Source: Papilionanthe hookeriana x Papilionanthe teres (taxonomy: Eukaryota > Streptophyta > Magnoliopsida > Asparagales > Orchidaceae). From it: a stretch of 64,000 bases of DNA. The notes under the pieces were generated by a model. The model searched no databases. It saw only the letters and a program-made list of their open reading frames with translations, and was not told where the DNA came from. Position 1 is the first letter of the stretch; each line of letters opens with the position of its first letter. The translations under genes and the position numbers were made by a program. The stretch is from assembly GCA_022702705.1 (NCBI GenBank), contig CM040430.1:79239239-79303238 (forward strand). Reading direction: 5' to 3'. Shown piece after piece: positions 10,527-24,120 of this stretch.

Positions 10527-12299
10527 ATGCATAGTTCAAATTCTGTGGGACTTGTGTCTTACGATTCTGAATTTGAAAGAACTATTTGAAAAATTAGAAA
10601 AATTAAAAAAATAGAAAAAGATAAAAATATTCAAGAAATGTCGAATCAAAAGAATCAAAATGTTGAAATCCATTAAGAATTTAGACCTTTAAGAGATTTT
10701 GCTAACCCTATAGTAGATAAACTTCTTGATAGTATTCAAATCCTGCTGTAGTGGCTAATTCATTTGAACTTAAACCTGCTATTATCCAGATGGTATCTAA
10801 TAATCAATTTGGGGGAGAACCAACTGAAGATCCTAATTTACATCTTACCAATTTTCTAGAATTGTGTGCTACTTTTACATACGATGGTGTTTCATACGAT
10901 GCTATTAGACTTAAACTTTTTCATTTCTAACTGAGGGATAAGACTAAGATATGGTTAAATTTGTTAGCACCTGGATCTATTAGAACTTGGAGTGATTTAG
11001 CTCAAAAATTCCGTGTTAAATATTTTCCATCATCAAATACTGCGAAGCTTAGATATGATATTACATCTTTTTATCAGTTTGAAGGGGAATCTATTTATGA
11101 AGCAAGGGAATGTTTTAAAGATCTCCAAAGAAAGTGTTCACATCATTTGATACTAGACTGGTTAATAATTCAAACCTTTACAATGGATTAGCTGGATCAC
11201 TTAGATCTATTATCGATGCCACTGCTGGTGGTTCATTAATGTCCAAACAGTTTTCTGATGCTTATGCTTTAATTGAAGAAATATCTACTAATAATTTTCA
11301 ATAGACTTCTGAAAGTTTAAATCCTAAAAAGGTAGCCAATATTCATGAAAATGATGCTTTTGCAATGCTAGAAAATCAAGTTGCTACAATTTTAAGGAAG
11401 ATGGACCAGTTTGGAATGAATTTTTCTCAGCCAATTTTCATGATTGAAGAAAATTCATTAGGCCAAATGGTTGATTCTCAAACATCATTAGAAACTTTGA
11501 ATGCCATAAATAAGTCTAATAACCCATATTCGAATTATTATAACCCAGGTTGGAAGAATCATCCAAACTTTAACTGGAACAACAATAATCAGGGTGGTAG
11601 TAATCAATAATGAGGGAACAATCAAGTAAACCCATTGGGGAACTAGAACAACCAATGGAATATTAATTATAGACCAACCTATCATCCAGGTTTTAATAAT
11701 ACTTCACAATTTAAGGAGAAGAAGTTTTCTATAGAAGAAGTGGTGTTACAAATGAAAAATCAATTGCAAAGTCAAGGAGCTACGATTAGAAATATTGAGA
11801 ATCAATTGGGACAGATTGCCAATTCATTAAGTAATAGATCTCAGGGAACACTTCCTAGTAATACAGAAGTAAATCCAAGAGAGAAGAATAAAGAGCAAGT
11901 AAAAGCTATTCAGTTGAGAAGTGAAAGAGAGTTGGAAGGTAGAGTTCAAAAAGAGATTGATGTCAAGAAGAAAGAGATTGAAGAACCAAAAGAGGACATT
12001 CCAAAAGGTTTGGAAAGACTTATTTCTCGACCTAAGATTAATTTAGAAAATCCACCACTTTTATTTCCTCAGAGACTTTGACAACAAAAGTTAGATAAGC
12101 AATTTTCAAAGTTCTTGAAAATATTTAAGAAGCTTACAATCAATGTTCCATTTGCTGAAGCCTTAGAACAAATGCCAAGCTATGTGAAATATATGAAGGA
12201 TATTCTCAACAGAAAAAGAAAGTTTGAAGATAATGCAACAGTTGCACTTAGTGAGGAGTGCAGTGCAATAATTCTGAAAAAGCTTCCTAAAAAACTTTA
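10527..12299 (+). pseudogene. Athila gag (with gag-protease linker), broken
   Basis: Capsid/nucleocapsid gene of the element whose 5' LTR is 8616-10310. The ATG at 10527 begins the family start (M.SS/GL.SYDSE.ERT). The core matches other copies: PAIIQMVSNNQFGGEPTEDPN, LWLNLLAPGSIRTWSDLAQKF, KYFPSSNTAKLRYDITSF, SLRSIIDATAGGS, then the asparagine-rich NNPYSNYYNPGWKNHPNFNW segment, SIEE..LQMKNQLQSQ, and AIQLRSERELEGR. Frames are broken repeatedly: stops at about 10587, 10928, 11190, TAG for Trp at 11302-11304 and 11644-11646, and 12298. The longest open pieces are 10961-11191, 11365-11610, 11740-12081 and 12115-12300. Length and order are those of a normal Athila gag; it cannot make a full protein. 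Confidence 0.88.
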
Positions 12300-15200
12300 A
12301 GATCCTGGTAGTGTCACAATTCCATGTGCGATCGAAGATAGATTTCATGGGAAAGCTTTATGTGTTTTAGGTGCAAGCATTAACCTTATGGCATTATCTA
12401 TATTCAAAAGACTGGTATTAGGAGAAATAACCATGACTACTATAACTCTGTAATTAGCAGATCGTTCGATCACATATCCTAAAAGAGTTATAGAGGATGT
12501 TTTAGTGAAGGTGGATCAATTTATTTTTCATGTTTATTTCATTATGCTAGATATGGAGGAAGATAAAAAAGATACCCATAACTTTAGGGAGACCTTTCCT
12601 AGCCACAGGTAGAGCAATGATAAATGTGCAAAAGGGGGAATTAACTATGCTAGTCAATGATCAAATTTTTATATTCAATATCTCGAAATCAATGAAATAT
12701 TCTGCAAGAGATAAAGATGATGAATGCTACAAAATGGATGTTATCAGATAACTAAGTGAATGCCATTTTAAATCAACATATGAAGAGAAATCTGAAAGTG
12801 AAAAATTGGAACACGAGCAAGGAGAGGAATTACAACAATCTGAAGATTTTCATGAGGAAGATTTAAATTATGTTCATGAAAATTTTGAATTGTTAGACAT
12901 GACTGAAAAAACGAATCTTTTAGTCCATCAATTGAAAAACCTCCTAAACTTGAATTAAAGATGCTTCCTACACATTTAAAATATGCCTTTTTAGGTGATT
13001 CCTCAACTTTCCCAGTTATAATTTCCTCTCAATTGACTGAAAAAGAAGAAGAGAGTTTGCTTGAAGTTTTAAAGAAATATAAGAATGCCTTTGAATGGAT
13101 AATAGCTGATATTAAATGAATCAGTCCTTCAATTTGTATGCATAGAATCCTTTTGGAAGAGAGTTTCAAACCTCAGGCTGATCCTCAAAGAAGATTAAGT
13201 CCTATCATGAAAGATGTTGTTAAGAAAGAAATTTTAAAGTGGTTGGATGATGGAATTATCTACCCTATTTCAGATAGTGCATGAGTTAGTCCTATTCTCT
13301 GTGTTCCTAAGAAAGGAGGAGTTACTGTGACTGCTAATAAAAGGAATGAATTAATACCAACAAGATAGGTTACAGAATGGCGAATATGCATTGATTATAG
13401 AAAATTAAACCTAGCCACAAGGAAAGACCATTTTGCACTACCCTTTCTAGATTAGATGTTGCATAGAATGGCTGGGCATAAATACTTTTGTTTCCTGGAT
13501 GGATATGCTAGTTACCATCAAATACAAATTGCTCCTAAGGATCAAGAGAAAACAACGTTTACCAGTCCTTATGGTACATTTGCTTTTAGAAGAATGTCCT
13601 TCGGTTTATGTAATGCCCCTGCTACATTTCAGAGATGTATGATGGCAATTTTCTGTGATTTAATTGAAAATGGAATTGAAGTTTTTATGGATGTCTTTTC
13701 AGTGTTTGGAATTTCATTTGAATCATGTTTAGAACATCTATCAAAAGTTATTAAGCACTGTGAAGAAACCGATTTAGTTCTTAACTGAAAAAATTCCAAT
13801 TTATGGTAGTAGGAGGAATTATATTGAGACCTCGTATATCAGAAAAAGATATGGAGGAAGATCCAGCAAAAATTCAAGCGATCGCTATATTACCTTGCCG
13901 AACTAATGTATGGGGAATTAGAAGTTTTTTGGGACATGCTGGATTCTACAAGCGTTATATTAAATATTTTTCAAAGATTTTAAAGCCTTTATACCGTTTA
14001 ATGGAAAAAGATGTGATTTTTTATTTTGATCAAGAATGCCTCAGAACTTTTGAATCATTAAAAGAAAAATTAATCGCTGCACTTATTATAGTTTCACCAA
14101 ACTGGGAAAAACCATTTGAATTAATGTGTGATACAAGTGATTATGCTATTAGAGCTGTTTTAGGTCAGAAATATGATAAGATTTTCAAAGTGATCTACTA
14201 TACTAGTAGAACTTTTAATGAAGCTCAAATTAATTATACCAAAAACTGAGAAAGAGTTAATAGCTGTAGTATTTTGCCTTTGAAAAATTCAAATCATATT
14301 TAATTGAGATAAAATGTGTGGTGCATACTGACCATTTTAATGTTAAGTATTTAGTGAGAAAGAAGGATGTAAAACAAAGACTGATAAGATGGATTCTTCT
14401 TTTGCAATAATTTGATTTTGAAATAGTAAATAGGAAGGGTGCTGATAATCAAATTGTTGATCATCTATCTAGAATTGATTTTAAAAAATCACTCTACTTT
14501 GAAAAAGAAATTAATGAACATTTTCTTAATGAAAAATTGTTCACTATCAATGAGTGGCGTGTTCCGTGGTATGCCGACATTGTAAACTTTATTGTCAGTG
14601 ATATTTTACCCTATGGTTTGACATACCAAGAGAGGAATAAATTTTTATCTGAAGCTAAGACTTATTTTTGAGATGACACGTTTTTATATAAACATGGAAA
14701 GGACTTGATTATTCAAAGATGTGTGACTTTAGAAGAAACTTATGAAATTATGCAAAAAATGTCATAATTCTGAATATGAGGGACATTTTGGTGTTGATAA
14801 AAGTGCATTAAAAATCTTACAATTTGGATTTTATTGGCCTATAATTTTAAGGATGTTAATGCTTATATTAAAAATTGTGATTGATGTCAACGTGTAGGCA
14901 ATATTTGTAGAAAAAATGAGGTGCCCCTCAATTATATGTTGGAAGTTGAAATATTTGACGTTTGGGGATTAGATTTCACGAGACCATTTACACCATCTTT
15001 CAGAAATATATACATGTTGATAGCTGTAGACTATGTATTCAAACGGATGAAGCTGTTGCTTCACCTCGATGTGATGCTCAAAGTTTTGCAAAAATTTTAA
15101 GGAATAATATATTTTACAGATTTGAAATACCAAGAGTTATCATAACTGAAGGAGGAAGTTATTTTAGAAATGCAATTATAGAAAATCTAGTAAAGAAATA

Positions 15201-15487
15201 CCTTATTAGCCATCACATTGCTACTGCTTATCATCCACAGACTAGTGGTTTGGTGGAATTATCCAATCATGAAATTAAAAGAATATTGGAAAAGACTGTT
15301 AATCTAAACAGGAAGGATTAGTTAATCAAACTTGATTATGCTTTGTGGGCCTATAGGACTGCATACAGAACTCCTATAGAAATGTCCCCCTATAGGCAAA
15401 TATGGGAAAGCGTGTCATTTACCAGTTGAACATGAGCATAAAGCATATTGGGCTATTAAAAAGTTCAATTATAATTTGAAAGATGTG
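12300..15487 (+). pseudogene. Athila pol (protease, RT, RNase H, integrase), inactive
   Basis: Polyprotein of the same element. Protease at about 12300-12700 has CVLGASINLM where the family has CDLGAS, so the catalytic Asp is Val (codon 12364-12366). RT at about 13190-13790 shows WRICIDYRKLN and FRRMSFGLCNAPATFQRC, but the catalytic FMDD is FMDV (codon 13693-13695). RT connection and RNase H follow (SFLGHAGFYKRYI, FELMCDTSDYAIRAVLGQK, QIVDHLSRID). Integrase (14700-15487) keeps the zinc-region remnants, an intact DVWGLDF, and ATAYHPQTSGLVELSN with the Glu, but has ITEGGS in place of ITDGGS (codon 15148-15150). Frameshifts and stops are scattered. The sequence stops near the integrase C-terminus at 15487, where a large non-coding element begins. 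Confidence 0.9.
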
Positions 15488-18400
15488 TTAGTCGAATAAA
15501 TTTTGGGGTTGAAATTTTTGAAAAGTTTAAAATCTAGTTTTATAAAAAAAATAGAATTTTGATTTAATTTAATATACATGGGTTTTTGAAAATAATATTT
15601 TGATTTTTGAAAAATACGAAATCAAACCGATCTCATATAAATAATATTTTAAGTAATCAAGCATTTCACCAGGAGAAATGTATCTATCCCAGAGAATAGA
15701 TACATCACTTGGAGTGAGGCCTAATCAAATAAACTAAACAATTCATGACATTCATTTGGTCTGTGAACCATTGTTAACCGACAATTTCCCTATCTAATAT
15801 GAAGGAATTAGATAGGGTTTATATTAATCTAGGGTCTTTAAGTTTCCTATAAGGGCAAACCCCTATAGTTACTTACATCATAGATGACCGAAGTCACCTA
15901 AGAAAACTCTTGATATAAATTAAGAAATATTTTTATTCATGACTTCCAAAAAGTTAAGGTTCTTCAAGAAATTATGGTAATATAAAATCCAATAGGTGAG
16001 TGGCTCAAATTTTGGAACAATTTTTGTAGGAATCCCAAGGAAGGAAAGACTATGAGAAAGACAAAGATCCAAGAAGAATCTCATTGTTTTCCCGAACTAT
16101 CTTATGGTTTGGCTTCAATTTGGAATATTTATTTAATGCTTAATCCTGTCAATTTTATTATTTAGGGCTTACATACGCTTGATACCGATCATGTGAATAG
16201 ACTGGAAGATAGAAGGATTTATGTCATGTTTGATGGCAACCTCAGAATCCTAAAATGAGTTAGGGCTTATGTTGCACAACATGGTCACGCAAAGGCCTAA
16301 AGAGATAAAGTGAGGGTTTATGCTGCACTAGGAAAGCTACCTAAAAGTCCTATGGCTTGTTGTTTTAATTTCTATGGAGTTTTGCTGTTGAAGATGGACG
16401 TGCTGTCCACTATGCATGCTCCAAGCTCCTTATCGTAGCAGATTTTATTTAAAGAAGTGTCAATTGTAGAGAGAAGAGGAGTGTCATGTTTTGAGAATAT
16501 TTAAATTGAGATGTCTTAATATTTTTTTAGGGGAACATTAAAGTTGATTATAGCGACACCGGTTAAGATCCCACGGTTCCATCATCATGGCACCACTATT
16601 TTCATCAGATTCACTTAGTCCAAATGAATTTACAAAACTTAACTTAATGAGTTCCATACTTTCATTTAGACCGTGGGAAACCCCATTAGCAATACGTAGG
16701 TTACCTCCTCCAAGGGATTCCCGATCATCCAATAAGACGTTTTAATTTAGTTGTAATTATGATTTTTGTTTTGTTTGTGATTAAATTTTGAGTTGTTTTA
16801 AATTTTGACTGTTATGGTGGTGAGTTTTATCTTGCCTTGATATTTTATTTTGATATTGGTTTTGGTTTTGTGGCTATCCTAGGAGTTTTGGTTTTCATGC
16901 AGGGTGACATTGTTGTTTAACATGCAAGCTTACAAGCAAGAAAAAGGAAAATAAAGTGCAAGAAAAGAAAGCACTGTAAACTTGTAAAAGTGTACCTGGC
17001 GATTATTCTCATTCCTCCACCTGAGACTTTAGTATTTTTACAATAAACAGTTATGTTTTGTAGTAAAGTATAACCCTGTGGATAGATTCGTCACAGGCCT
17101 ACCAAACCCTATGTCATAACTTGGTGGGTCCTATTCATTTATTTAAGAGATTTCTTCATTAAATAATTATGATAGGTCCAGTTGTCCTACGAGGTGTTCA
17201 GAAGATTTGTGAAACAGGTATAGGAGATACCTAGACATTTCACAATCCTTTTGAACTTCTTGAGTTCATTTAAACTTATCATGGTTCTTAAATGATTTAT
17301 CCTTTTCATATCCTTATGCTCAGTGAGCCAATGTTTTAGTCATTCCAAAAGGCAGGGTAGTTATCATTTGGCATTTTACTTTGAATTATGTAAGTGGGCC
17401 TTTAGAGAAAAACTTAATTTTATGGAAGAATTTATTAAATTATGATGGGCTTGTAATGTTTCAAAAGTAGTTTTAGTTTAATTATGTTTCCTTTTCTATT
17501 CCTCATTAGTCAAAATTTCAATTAAGCCTAGCTCACTACTAAATCCTTAAGATTTTAGTAGGTATTTTTATGTCTTTAGAAAATGAAGTTAAATGACATT
17601 CATGATTATGATTCTTATCAAAATATTGAATTATCATTTAAACATTAAATGAAGGGGATATTAAATTAGTGGAATACTAACTTCCAAAATCAACCCCTAA
17701 CCTTAACTTTTTAATTTAATTTTCTTCCAAATTATGATGATTAATTAAATTATACATTTTGTCTTATAATTTGACAAAAATGAATTGGGATTCTACCATT
17801 TACCCTTCTATATTTCAATCATTCAAACAAAATGATTAAGATCATTTGTTGCCCTTTTCCCATTTTAATTAAGCCTAAATATTGATTAAGGTTAAATTCT
17901 TCATGATTACAATTTTACCCCTAAAGGCCTTTATCACTTCATAATTCATTGAGTTGAATTCAAATGACTTTAAAATTTTTATGTAACTCCATTCATGGGT
18001 TAATTAAAACATCAGAAGAAAAAAAATGATTTTTCAAATTTCAATTTAATTTATAAATTTATTTTAATGCAAAAATTGAGATTTTCAATGAAAATTCAAT
18101 AACTTGTCCAAAACAAGACCTTTAACTTTGAAATTTTTATTGGAGGTAGACCTAGACCAGTGGATCACTTGGACCAAATTTCATGATTTTTTAAATTTAA
18201 TTATTAGAATTATTTCAATTTTTAGAGTATTAATTAAATATAAAATATTATTAAGTTGAAAATAAAGTTTTGTATTTTTCAAAAATCTCTCCAAGGTCAG
18301 GAAACCTAGAGAATTAAATTTCATTTTTTTTTATTTTTCTTTGAATTATTAGAATTATGTTTGTGAAAATTAGAGAAAATCCTATTTTAGCCTTTTAAAA

Positions 18401-21400
18401 AAACTGATTTAAGCATTTTAAAAATTAATATCTCTTATTAGAAAATTAAGAAAATGTGCCAATTGTTCCTAAATGCTTAGGAGACAATTTAGACAATTTC
18501 CCACCATTTTATTAATTTTATGAATTTTGTTAATTTTTAATTATTTAAATATTAAAATAATGCTTAAAAAATCTTATTTTAATTCCAATTTTATTTTTAA
18601 AAGACTCCTCTCATCTCAGAGAACTCCTAGAATTAACTTAGTTAATTTTTGAATTGTATTTTAATTATTACAATTAATTAATTGCCAAAAATGTGATTTA
18701 ACTTGAAAATTTTATTTAAGTATTTAAATTAACTCCAATTAATTTAAAATTTTTATGGAGATTCCCTCTAACCTTAAATTACAGTGGAGAACAAAAATCA
18801 AGTTATTTTTATTTATAATTATTCTTATTTTTTTTATTGAATTTTTTTATTTTAATTACCATTAGGGTTGTACTTAATGAGTTAAACCAAGTTTCTATTT
18901 TTCCTAGAGTCCTCTGGTCATAAGTAACCTAACCAAATTTATCTTGCATTTTTTTTATTAATATTTAATTTATTATAATTATTTTGCCAAAACAAACATG
19001 ATAACTTGAAAAATAGAGATCTCTGTCTAGAGGTCTTATCTGATTTTGTAAAGATCAGGGAAGGTCCCCTTGGACAGAGGCAACAACATACCAAAATCTT
19101 AAGTTATGGTGAAATGTCTAAGCCAAAGGAGAATCAAAAGACTTCAGTGAGTATTTAATTAATTAAAAATAAATCATGCATCAAATAAACTTCAAACCAT
19201 TTTCACATTATTCTCCTCTGTTCATTGAGCACTAGGATATTTTTCTTTTATTTTTATGATTTTTATACACCAAGTTATGGATTTTTAATGTTAACTAAAT
19301 TAAATAAATCAAAAATACCTTTAATTTCTTACTTAAACATGTGGCGCCGTGTCATCCTAGACAGCTCCAAAGTCTCCACGTGTTGCTTCGCCATTTGACG
19401 CCATCTGACTCAGCTGCCATGTAGTCGCGCTTTATGTTAAAATCTTATGTCCGGCACAATCCTAGCCGTCCAGGCATTACACGCGCGATCGACTGGTGCT
19501 CCTTCATCTTCTTCACCTGGTCTAACCCTTGAGCCGTCTACTTTCTAGACCTAAGAACTCGAGCTAGACTCAACCAGATCACATAAGGTTTATTCCTAGA
19601 GCTTCATCTGACCTAGACGAAACTATCCATACGGTTTATATAGTATGAGATACGGTCTACACATGTGGAGGACGAAGAATAGCTCGGGAGGAAGAGTGAG
19701 TTCAATACCTTTGTCTGAGAGGGAAGGCCTCAATCAGATGGTTATGGTAGCTTCGATTGGTCGCAACTAACCTTCAGATAGAGTCTTTTCCCCTGGTGAA
19801 TTGTCTAGAATCAAACTCGACCAGAACCAATTTCAGGTGTTGATCAAAGTCTAGTGCAGAGTCTCTCTGTGATGGGGCTTTGATGGGGATATTCTTCTCT
19901 CAATGCTGTGAAGGTGTGGGTGCAATTAATTTGGGTTTGGTGCACTGTGGAGCTGTGGTGAAGTTTGTCCTAGTTCCGGCTGAGATTTCAATGAGGAAAT
20001 TGCTCTCAGGCAGGGGAAACCAGAGGGGGAAAATGGTTGGAATGAGCTTAGGCTGAGGTTTTGGCAGGGTTTCCTTTGAAAATTTTTAGCACCTAGAATT
20101 TGGCCATGGGGAGTGGTTTGTATAGCCATGGCCGGAGGTTGGGCTCAGGGTGCTAATGTGGGTGCTTTAGGTGGCTTTGGGTGAGGGCAGAGCAATGTCA
20201 TTGAGTGGTGAGGGGATGCCTCACTGACAAGGCTCAATTTTAAGCTCAAAGGGGTATGGGGGCGCTCAGGTGTGCCTGTTCCGGCGGCTAGGGTGGCCGA
20301 CAAGAATAAGCATGGTGGCTGGCAGGCTGAAGGGATGTAAGGGAGTAGCTTAGTGTCATTAATTGCTTGGCTTAATGAGGCTTGCTTGAGTAAATGGGTT
20401 TAGCCAAAAGGTGAGGCAAAGTTGACTTTAGCTAAGTACCATTGGTCCATGGCTCATTTAGGTAGGGTTTGGTTGGCCTTGGCTGATCCTTGGGATCCTA
20501 AGTTTGGCTGCCATGGAGTCAATTTGGTTAATTTGGCTTAAATTGGGTGAATTGTAAATTTTGGGCACTTTGGGTTCAAGTAGGGTTATCTTGGGTTTAA
20601 GCTTGGGTTAAGCCCAAATGAGTGAGCAATTTGATGGACATGATTGTCACAAAGCGTTAGGGAAGGCATTGGAGTGGTTTTGAATCAGTTTGGGGGTTCA
20701 ATTTGGCCATTTAGTTTAATTTAGGTATTTGGGCTGACTTGGATTTGAATTGGGCTAGATTTGGGTCAAGGCCAAATTGAAGGTTCTAAATGGTCTAGGG
20801 GGTTTTTTAAAGAGTTTCCAACATCAATTGGGGAATTTTGGGCATATGGCATGTTTAGGTCAAAATTGGGGGATTTTGGCTCACATGGGTTCGGATGAGG
20901 CTTAGGTTCAAATTAGGGGAAATTGATGGTTCAATTTTGTTTAGGGAAGTGTTATGAAGGGTTTAGAATTCAAATTGATGAGAAATTGATTGGCATTAGG
21001 TCAATTTGGGGAATTTGGGTCACTTGACCAAAATTAGGGATTTTGGATTTTAAGTGAAATTGAACTCAAATATGAGTTAAATTGGGCTTTGATTTGGTTT
21101 ATGTTGAGGCTATAGATATTGAATTAAGGTTTGGAATTGGATTTGGGCAAAATTGGGGCCAATTGGGTGGACATTGGGTTTAGTTTGTGCACTTTTGGGT
21201 TAAATGGGTTAAATTAGGTCTTTTAGTTAAATTACGCTAAATTGGTCAAATTAGGTCATCTGGTAGTTGGGAAAAATGAAATTGGGAATATTTGGGAGGT
21301 TTTAGAAATTTTTGGGAATTGTGGGTATTTTTTGATTTTGGGCTAAGACGGGCATTTTGGTAAATTTTTAAGGATTTTGGCGGTATTTTGAAAATTTTGG

Positions 21401-21416
21401 TAAATTTGGGTAATTT
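15488..21416 (-). mobile_element. large non-coding LTR-like element, copy 1 (reverse)
   Basis: About 5.9 kb inserted between Athila integrase sequences. It begins TGTTAG on the plus strand, i.e. ends CTAACA on its own strand. Its reverse complement matches copy 2 (22886-32486) in separated blocks: 15790-15925 against about 32095-32200 (AGTTTTCTTAG..., ATGATGTAA..., CCTATAAG...); 16540-16735 against about 31365-31500 (TTTGGACTAAGT); and 19330-20170 against about 26640-27600 (CCATACGG, GGCCTCAATC, TATAGCCATGG). A promoter-like CTATACAAA lies on the minus strand at 20117-20125. 17.1-19.3 kb is AT-rich; 20.3-21.4 kb is strikingly G/T-rich on the plus strand. No coding domain is seen; the small frame 16538-16732 is not open in copy 2. 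Best explanation: a very long LTR (Tat/Ogre-like size) or a large LTR-derivative element. Confidence 0.55.
20300..21416. repeat. G/T-rich low-complexity tract
   Basis: Short degenerate motifs such as GGGTTAAATTGGG, TTGGGCAAAATTGGGG and TTTGGGTCAAG recur for about 1.1 kb with very few C residues on the plus strand. This corresponds, in reverse orientation, to the GTCAA-rich U3-like part of copy 2. Confidence 0.6.
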
Positions 21417-22381
21417 TGATCAATTTGAGTGGTGGGATTATTTCTAAAAGAGATTAAATGCCCTTATACTTTAGTCTTGAAGTTGAAATCTTTGATGTTT
21501 AGAGATTAGATTTCATGGGACGATTTGTGCCATCTTTTGGAAGTATTTATATTTTGGTAGCTGTGGATTATATTTCAAAATGGATTGAAGCAGTTGCTTT
21601 ATTGTTGTGATGCTGAAAGTGTAGGAAAATTTTTAAGGATAAATATTTTCACTAGATTTCGAATGCCACGAGTTATCATTACAGATGGAGGAAGTGTTTT
21701 TAGGAATAGAATGATTGAAACATTAACTAAAAATTTTGGAATTAAACATTGTATTGCCCAAGCTTATCAACCTCAGACAAATGGTTTAGCAAAAGTATCC
21801 AATCGAGCAATTAAAAGAATATTAGCAAAATTTTAAATCCTAAAAGGTCTGATTATTCAGCTAGACTTGATAATGTTTTATGGGCCTATAAGACTGCTTA
21901 TAAAATACCTATACGATTGACCCCATATAGGCTCATATATAAAAAATAGGTCACTTGACAGTTGAGTTGGAACATAAAGCTTATTGCACAATTAAAGAGT
22001 TTAATTTTGACTTGAAAGATACTGGGGAAAAGTGATTGTAGCAATTAAACGAACTTGATGAATTGAGAAATGATGCTTATGAGAATGCCAAAATTTATAA
22101 AAAGAAAACGAAGATTAGGAATGATCTGAAAATTCTATAATAGTATTTTGAGCCTGGGCATGAAGTTTTGCTCTATAATAAGCATCTGAAACTATTTCCA
22201 GGAAAACTTAAATCCAGGTTGTTAAGATGATTTATCCTGGTTAGAGCATATCCATATGGAGAGTTGATATTGAAGATCCAAAAATTGGAAGAGTGATTAA
22301 GGTGAATGGACACAGATTAAAAGCTTACATAAGTCGATGGGGTCCTGCATTTGAAGAGATCCTAATGTTGGGTAAACCTTG
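21417..22381 (+). pseudogene. Athila integrase C-terminal part, broken
   Basis: Homologous to the integrase at 43290-44264. It starts at the zinc-region Asp-Arg-Cys-Gln equivalent, then LEVEIFDV followed by TAG (21500-21502, family Trp), LDFMG, IYILVAVDYISKWIEAV. The catalytic core has RMPRVIITDGGSVFRNRMIE and GIKHCIAQAYQPQTNGLAKVSN, where the expected Glu is Lys (AEVSN to AKVSN), so the DDE triad is broken. The C-terminal part continues through HLKLFPGKLKS-like and KVNGHRLKAYI segments to a stop near 22380. The open block is 21585-21836. It is a different Athila copy from the one ending at 15487, because the two overlap in the integrase. It continues downstream as post-pol sequence to 22885. 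Confidence 0.82.
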
Positions 22382-22428
22382 ATCAAAATTTTGCTAAATT
22401 CGGGCCGACGATGTTAAACCAAGCGCTT

Positions 22429-22444
22429 GTGGGAGGCAACCCAT
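22429..22444 (+). promoter_or_regulatory. post-pol hairpin GTGGG-AGGCAA-CCCAT
   Basis: Short inverted repeat just after the pol stop, in a conserved block that also contains GTTAAACCAAG. The same block and hairpin are at 44309-44324 although the flanks have diverged. Confidence 0.5.
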
Positions 22445-22596
22445 AGTTTTCGGTGTGATTTGAATTTGAATTGTTGTTGTGATGAATCTTATGTAGTGAT
22501 TATGAGTCTTGTATGATTTTGTTAGCGCAAAACATTATTTTGTTAAAGGATTTGAAGAGTGGAAGAAAGAAATTTGATAATCGGAACTATTGGTTT

Positions 22597-22630
22597 GGCA
22601 CTATAGCGGGAGACCTGACATTATAGCACC
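22597..22630. promoter_or_regulatory. degenerate box pair after pol
   Basis: GGCACTATAGCGGG and GACATTATAGCACC, 20 bases apart, at the same place after pol as the GGCGCC pair at 44464-44498. Confidence 0.4.
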
Positions 22631-22789
22631 ACAGTTAAAATAACTCCATTAAACCGCCAAAAAAATTTGGTTTTCTGTCTTCTTGCACTATATAGAACTA
22701 CCTAGGATGGGATTTAAAGCATCCAAATGACATTCCAAAGTATTTTGAAGAGATTTGAGAGTAAAATTTCCATTACTTATGAGAGATCA

Positions 22790-22885
22790 TGGAGAATCAT
22801 GGCAATGGGAGATTAGAAGATAAGAAGTCGGTGCATAAGGATACTGAAACCTACTTCAATGAATATCTTGCCTTAAGTCTGGAGC
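22790..22885 (+). pseudogene. 5' part of conserved small post-pol ORF
   Basis: ATGGAGAATCATGGCAATGG here parallels ATGGAAAGAGGAAATCATGG at 44649. The following sequence aligns with the start of the small ORF at 44735 (CTGGAGCGATGT against ATGGAGAGATTG). The ORF is then interrupted by the 9.6 kb insertion 22886-32486 and resumes at 32487. Confidence 0.5.
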
Positions 22886-23036
22886 GATGTTGACCTCATT
22901 TTTATGAGGATCATTTCAAAGTCAATTTGAGATAGGAATTATACCAATAGTGATTTCCTAAATCTCACTGCTAGTCATTAAACCCTAATGACTAGGGTAA
23001 AACCCCATAAATCCTTCTTTAACCAAAAATGATTAA

Positions 23037-24080
23037 GGGTCTGTTTGGTTCGGCTGCAGCTTTTCAGCTTTGTAGCTAGCATATGCGCTGTCTCAGAAGC
23101 AACTGAGGAAGCAATGCGAGGAAGCAATCATGGGAAGCTGGTCGTCTCGTTTGTCAGTACTGTGGAGAACAACATGTGCGGCGCTTTTTGTATAAAAATG
23201 ACCTGACTGCCCCTGTTTATTAAAACTGTTTGAAATTTTCGATTTATTTATATGAATACAAGATTTGCAAATGCAATTTTTTTAAAAAATTTTATGTTCA
23301 TTGATCACAACTTCTTTAGAGTTACTCATATTCTATTAGTCATAGTCTAAAAAAACATCACTATGGGCACGAGGGTATAAACATCCAAAATTATACATTT
23401 CAACACAAATTGTTAATCTTTCTTTAAAATGAAAATAATATTATCATATGATATACAAATCAAATACAAGTAGAAAAGAAAATGAACTTGTCTTGAACTA
23501 ACATTTCTGGACTTAAAAGTCAAAGCTTATGTACAATACCATTGCACTCCATTAGGTTTACTTTAGCTATCTCTGCTTTACCACCATAAGTAGTAGCTTC
23601 TTCCCTGGTTAGCTAACTCAACCAACAATTATCAATTTAATTAATATATGGTTAAAAGTACTAGTATCACAAGCCTAATCTCTTAATTAGCATGATTCAT
23701 ACACACCTGCAACAATTTTTATTTGTTGAATCCGCCAATAGAATATTTATATTAAACCGAGTTACTTTCCTAAGACACATAAGTAAAGTCTTTGGATCTC
23801 TTCTCAACTTGTATTAGTTAAGATCTAATCCACCTTACAACATGTTTACATGGCATATTGGTTAGGCATTTTCATCCTACACCATAAAAAATTGCCAGCA
23901 ACATTGGCTCAAAGCAAGGAGCAGTTGATTATGAAAGAAAAAGAAAAAAAAAGCTATCTTACAATGTGCCCTGTTAATAAGAAAATGACATTGCAAAATT
24001 TGATTACTTCATTTTCTTTGTAAATACTAAAGAACTTAAAATACATATTAAAATATAGGATTCACCTACCAAAACCCAAA

Positions 24081-24120
<40 letters not shown>

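Noticed and set aside
16538..16732. 64-residue reverse frame in copy 1 as a gene
   Set aside because: The homologous block of copy 2 is not open, so it is likely a chance frame in non-coding element sequence.
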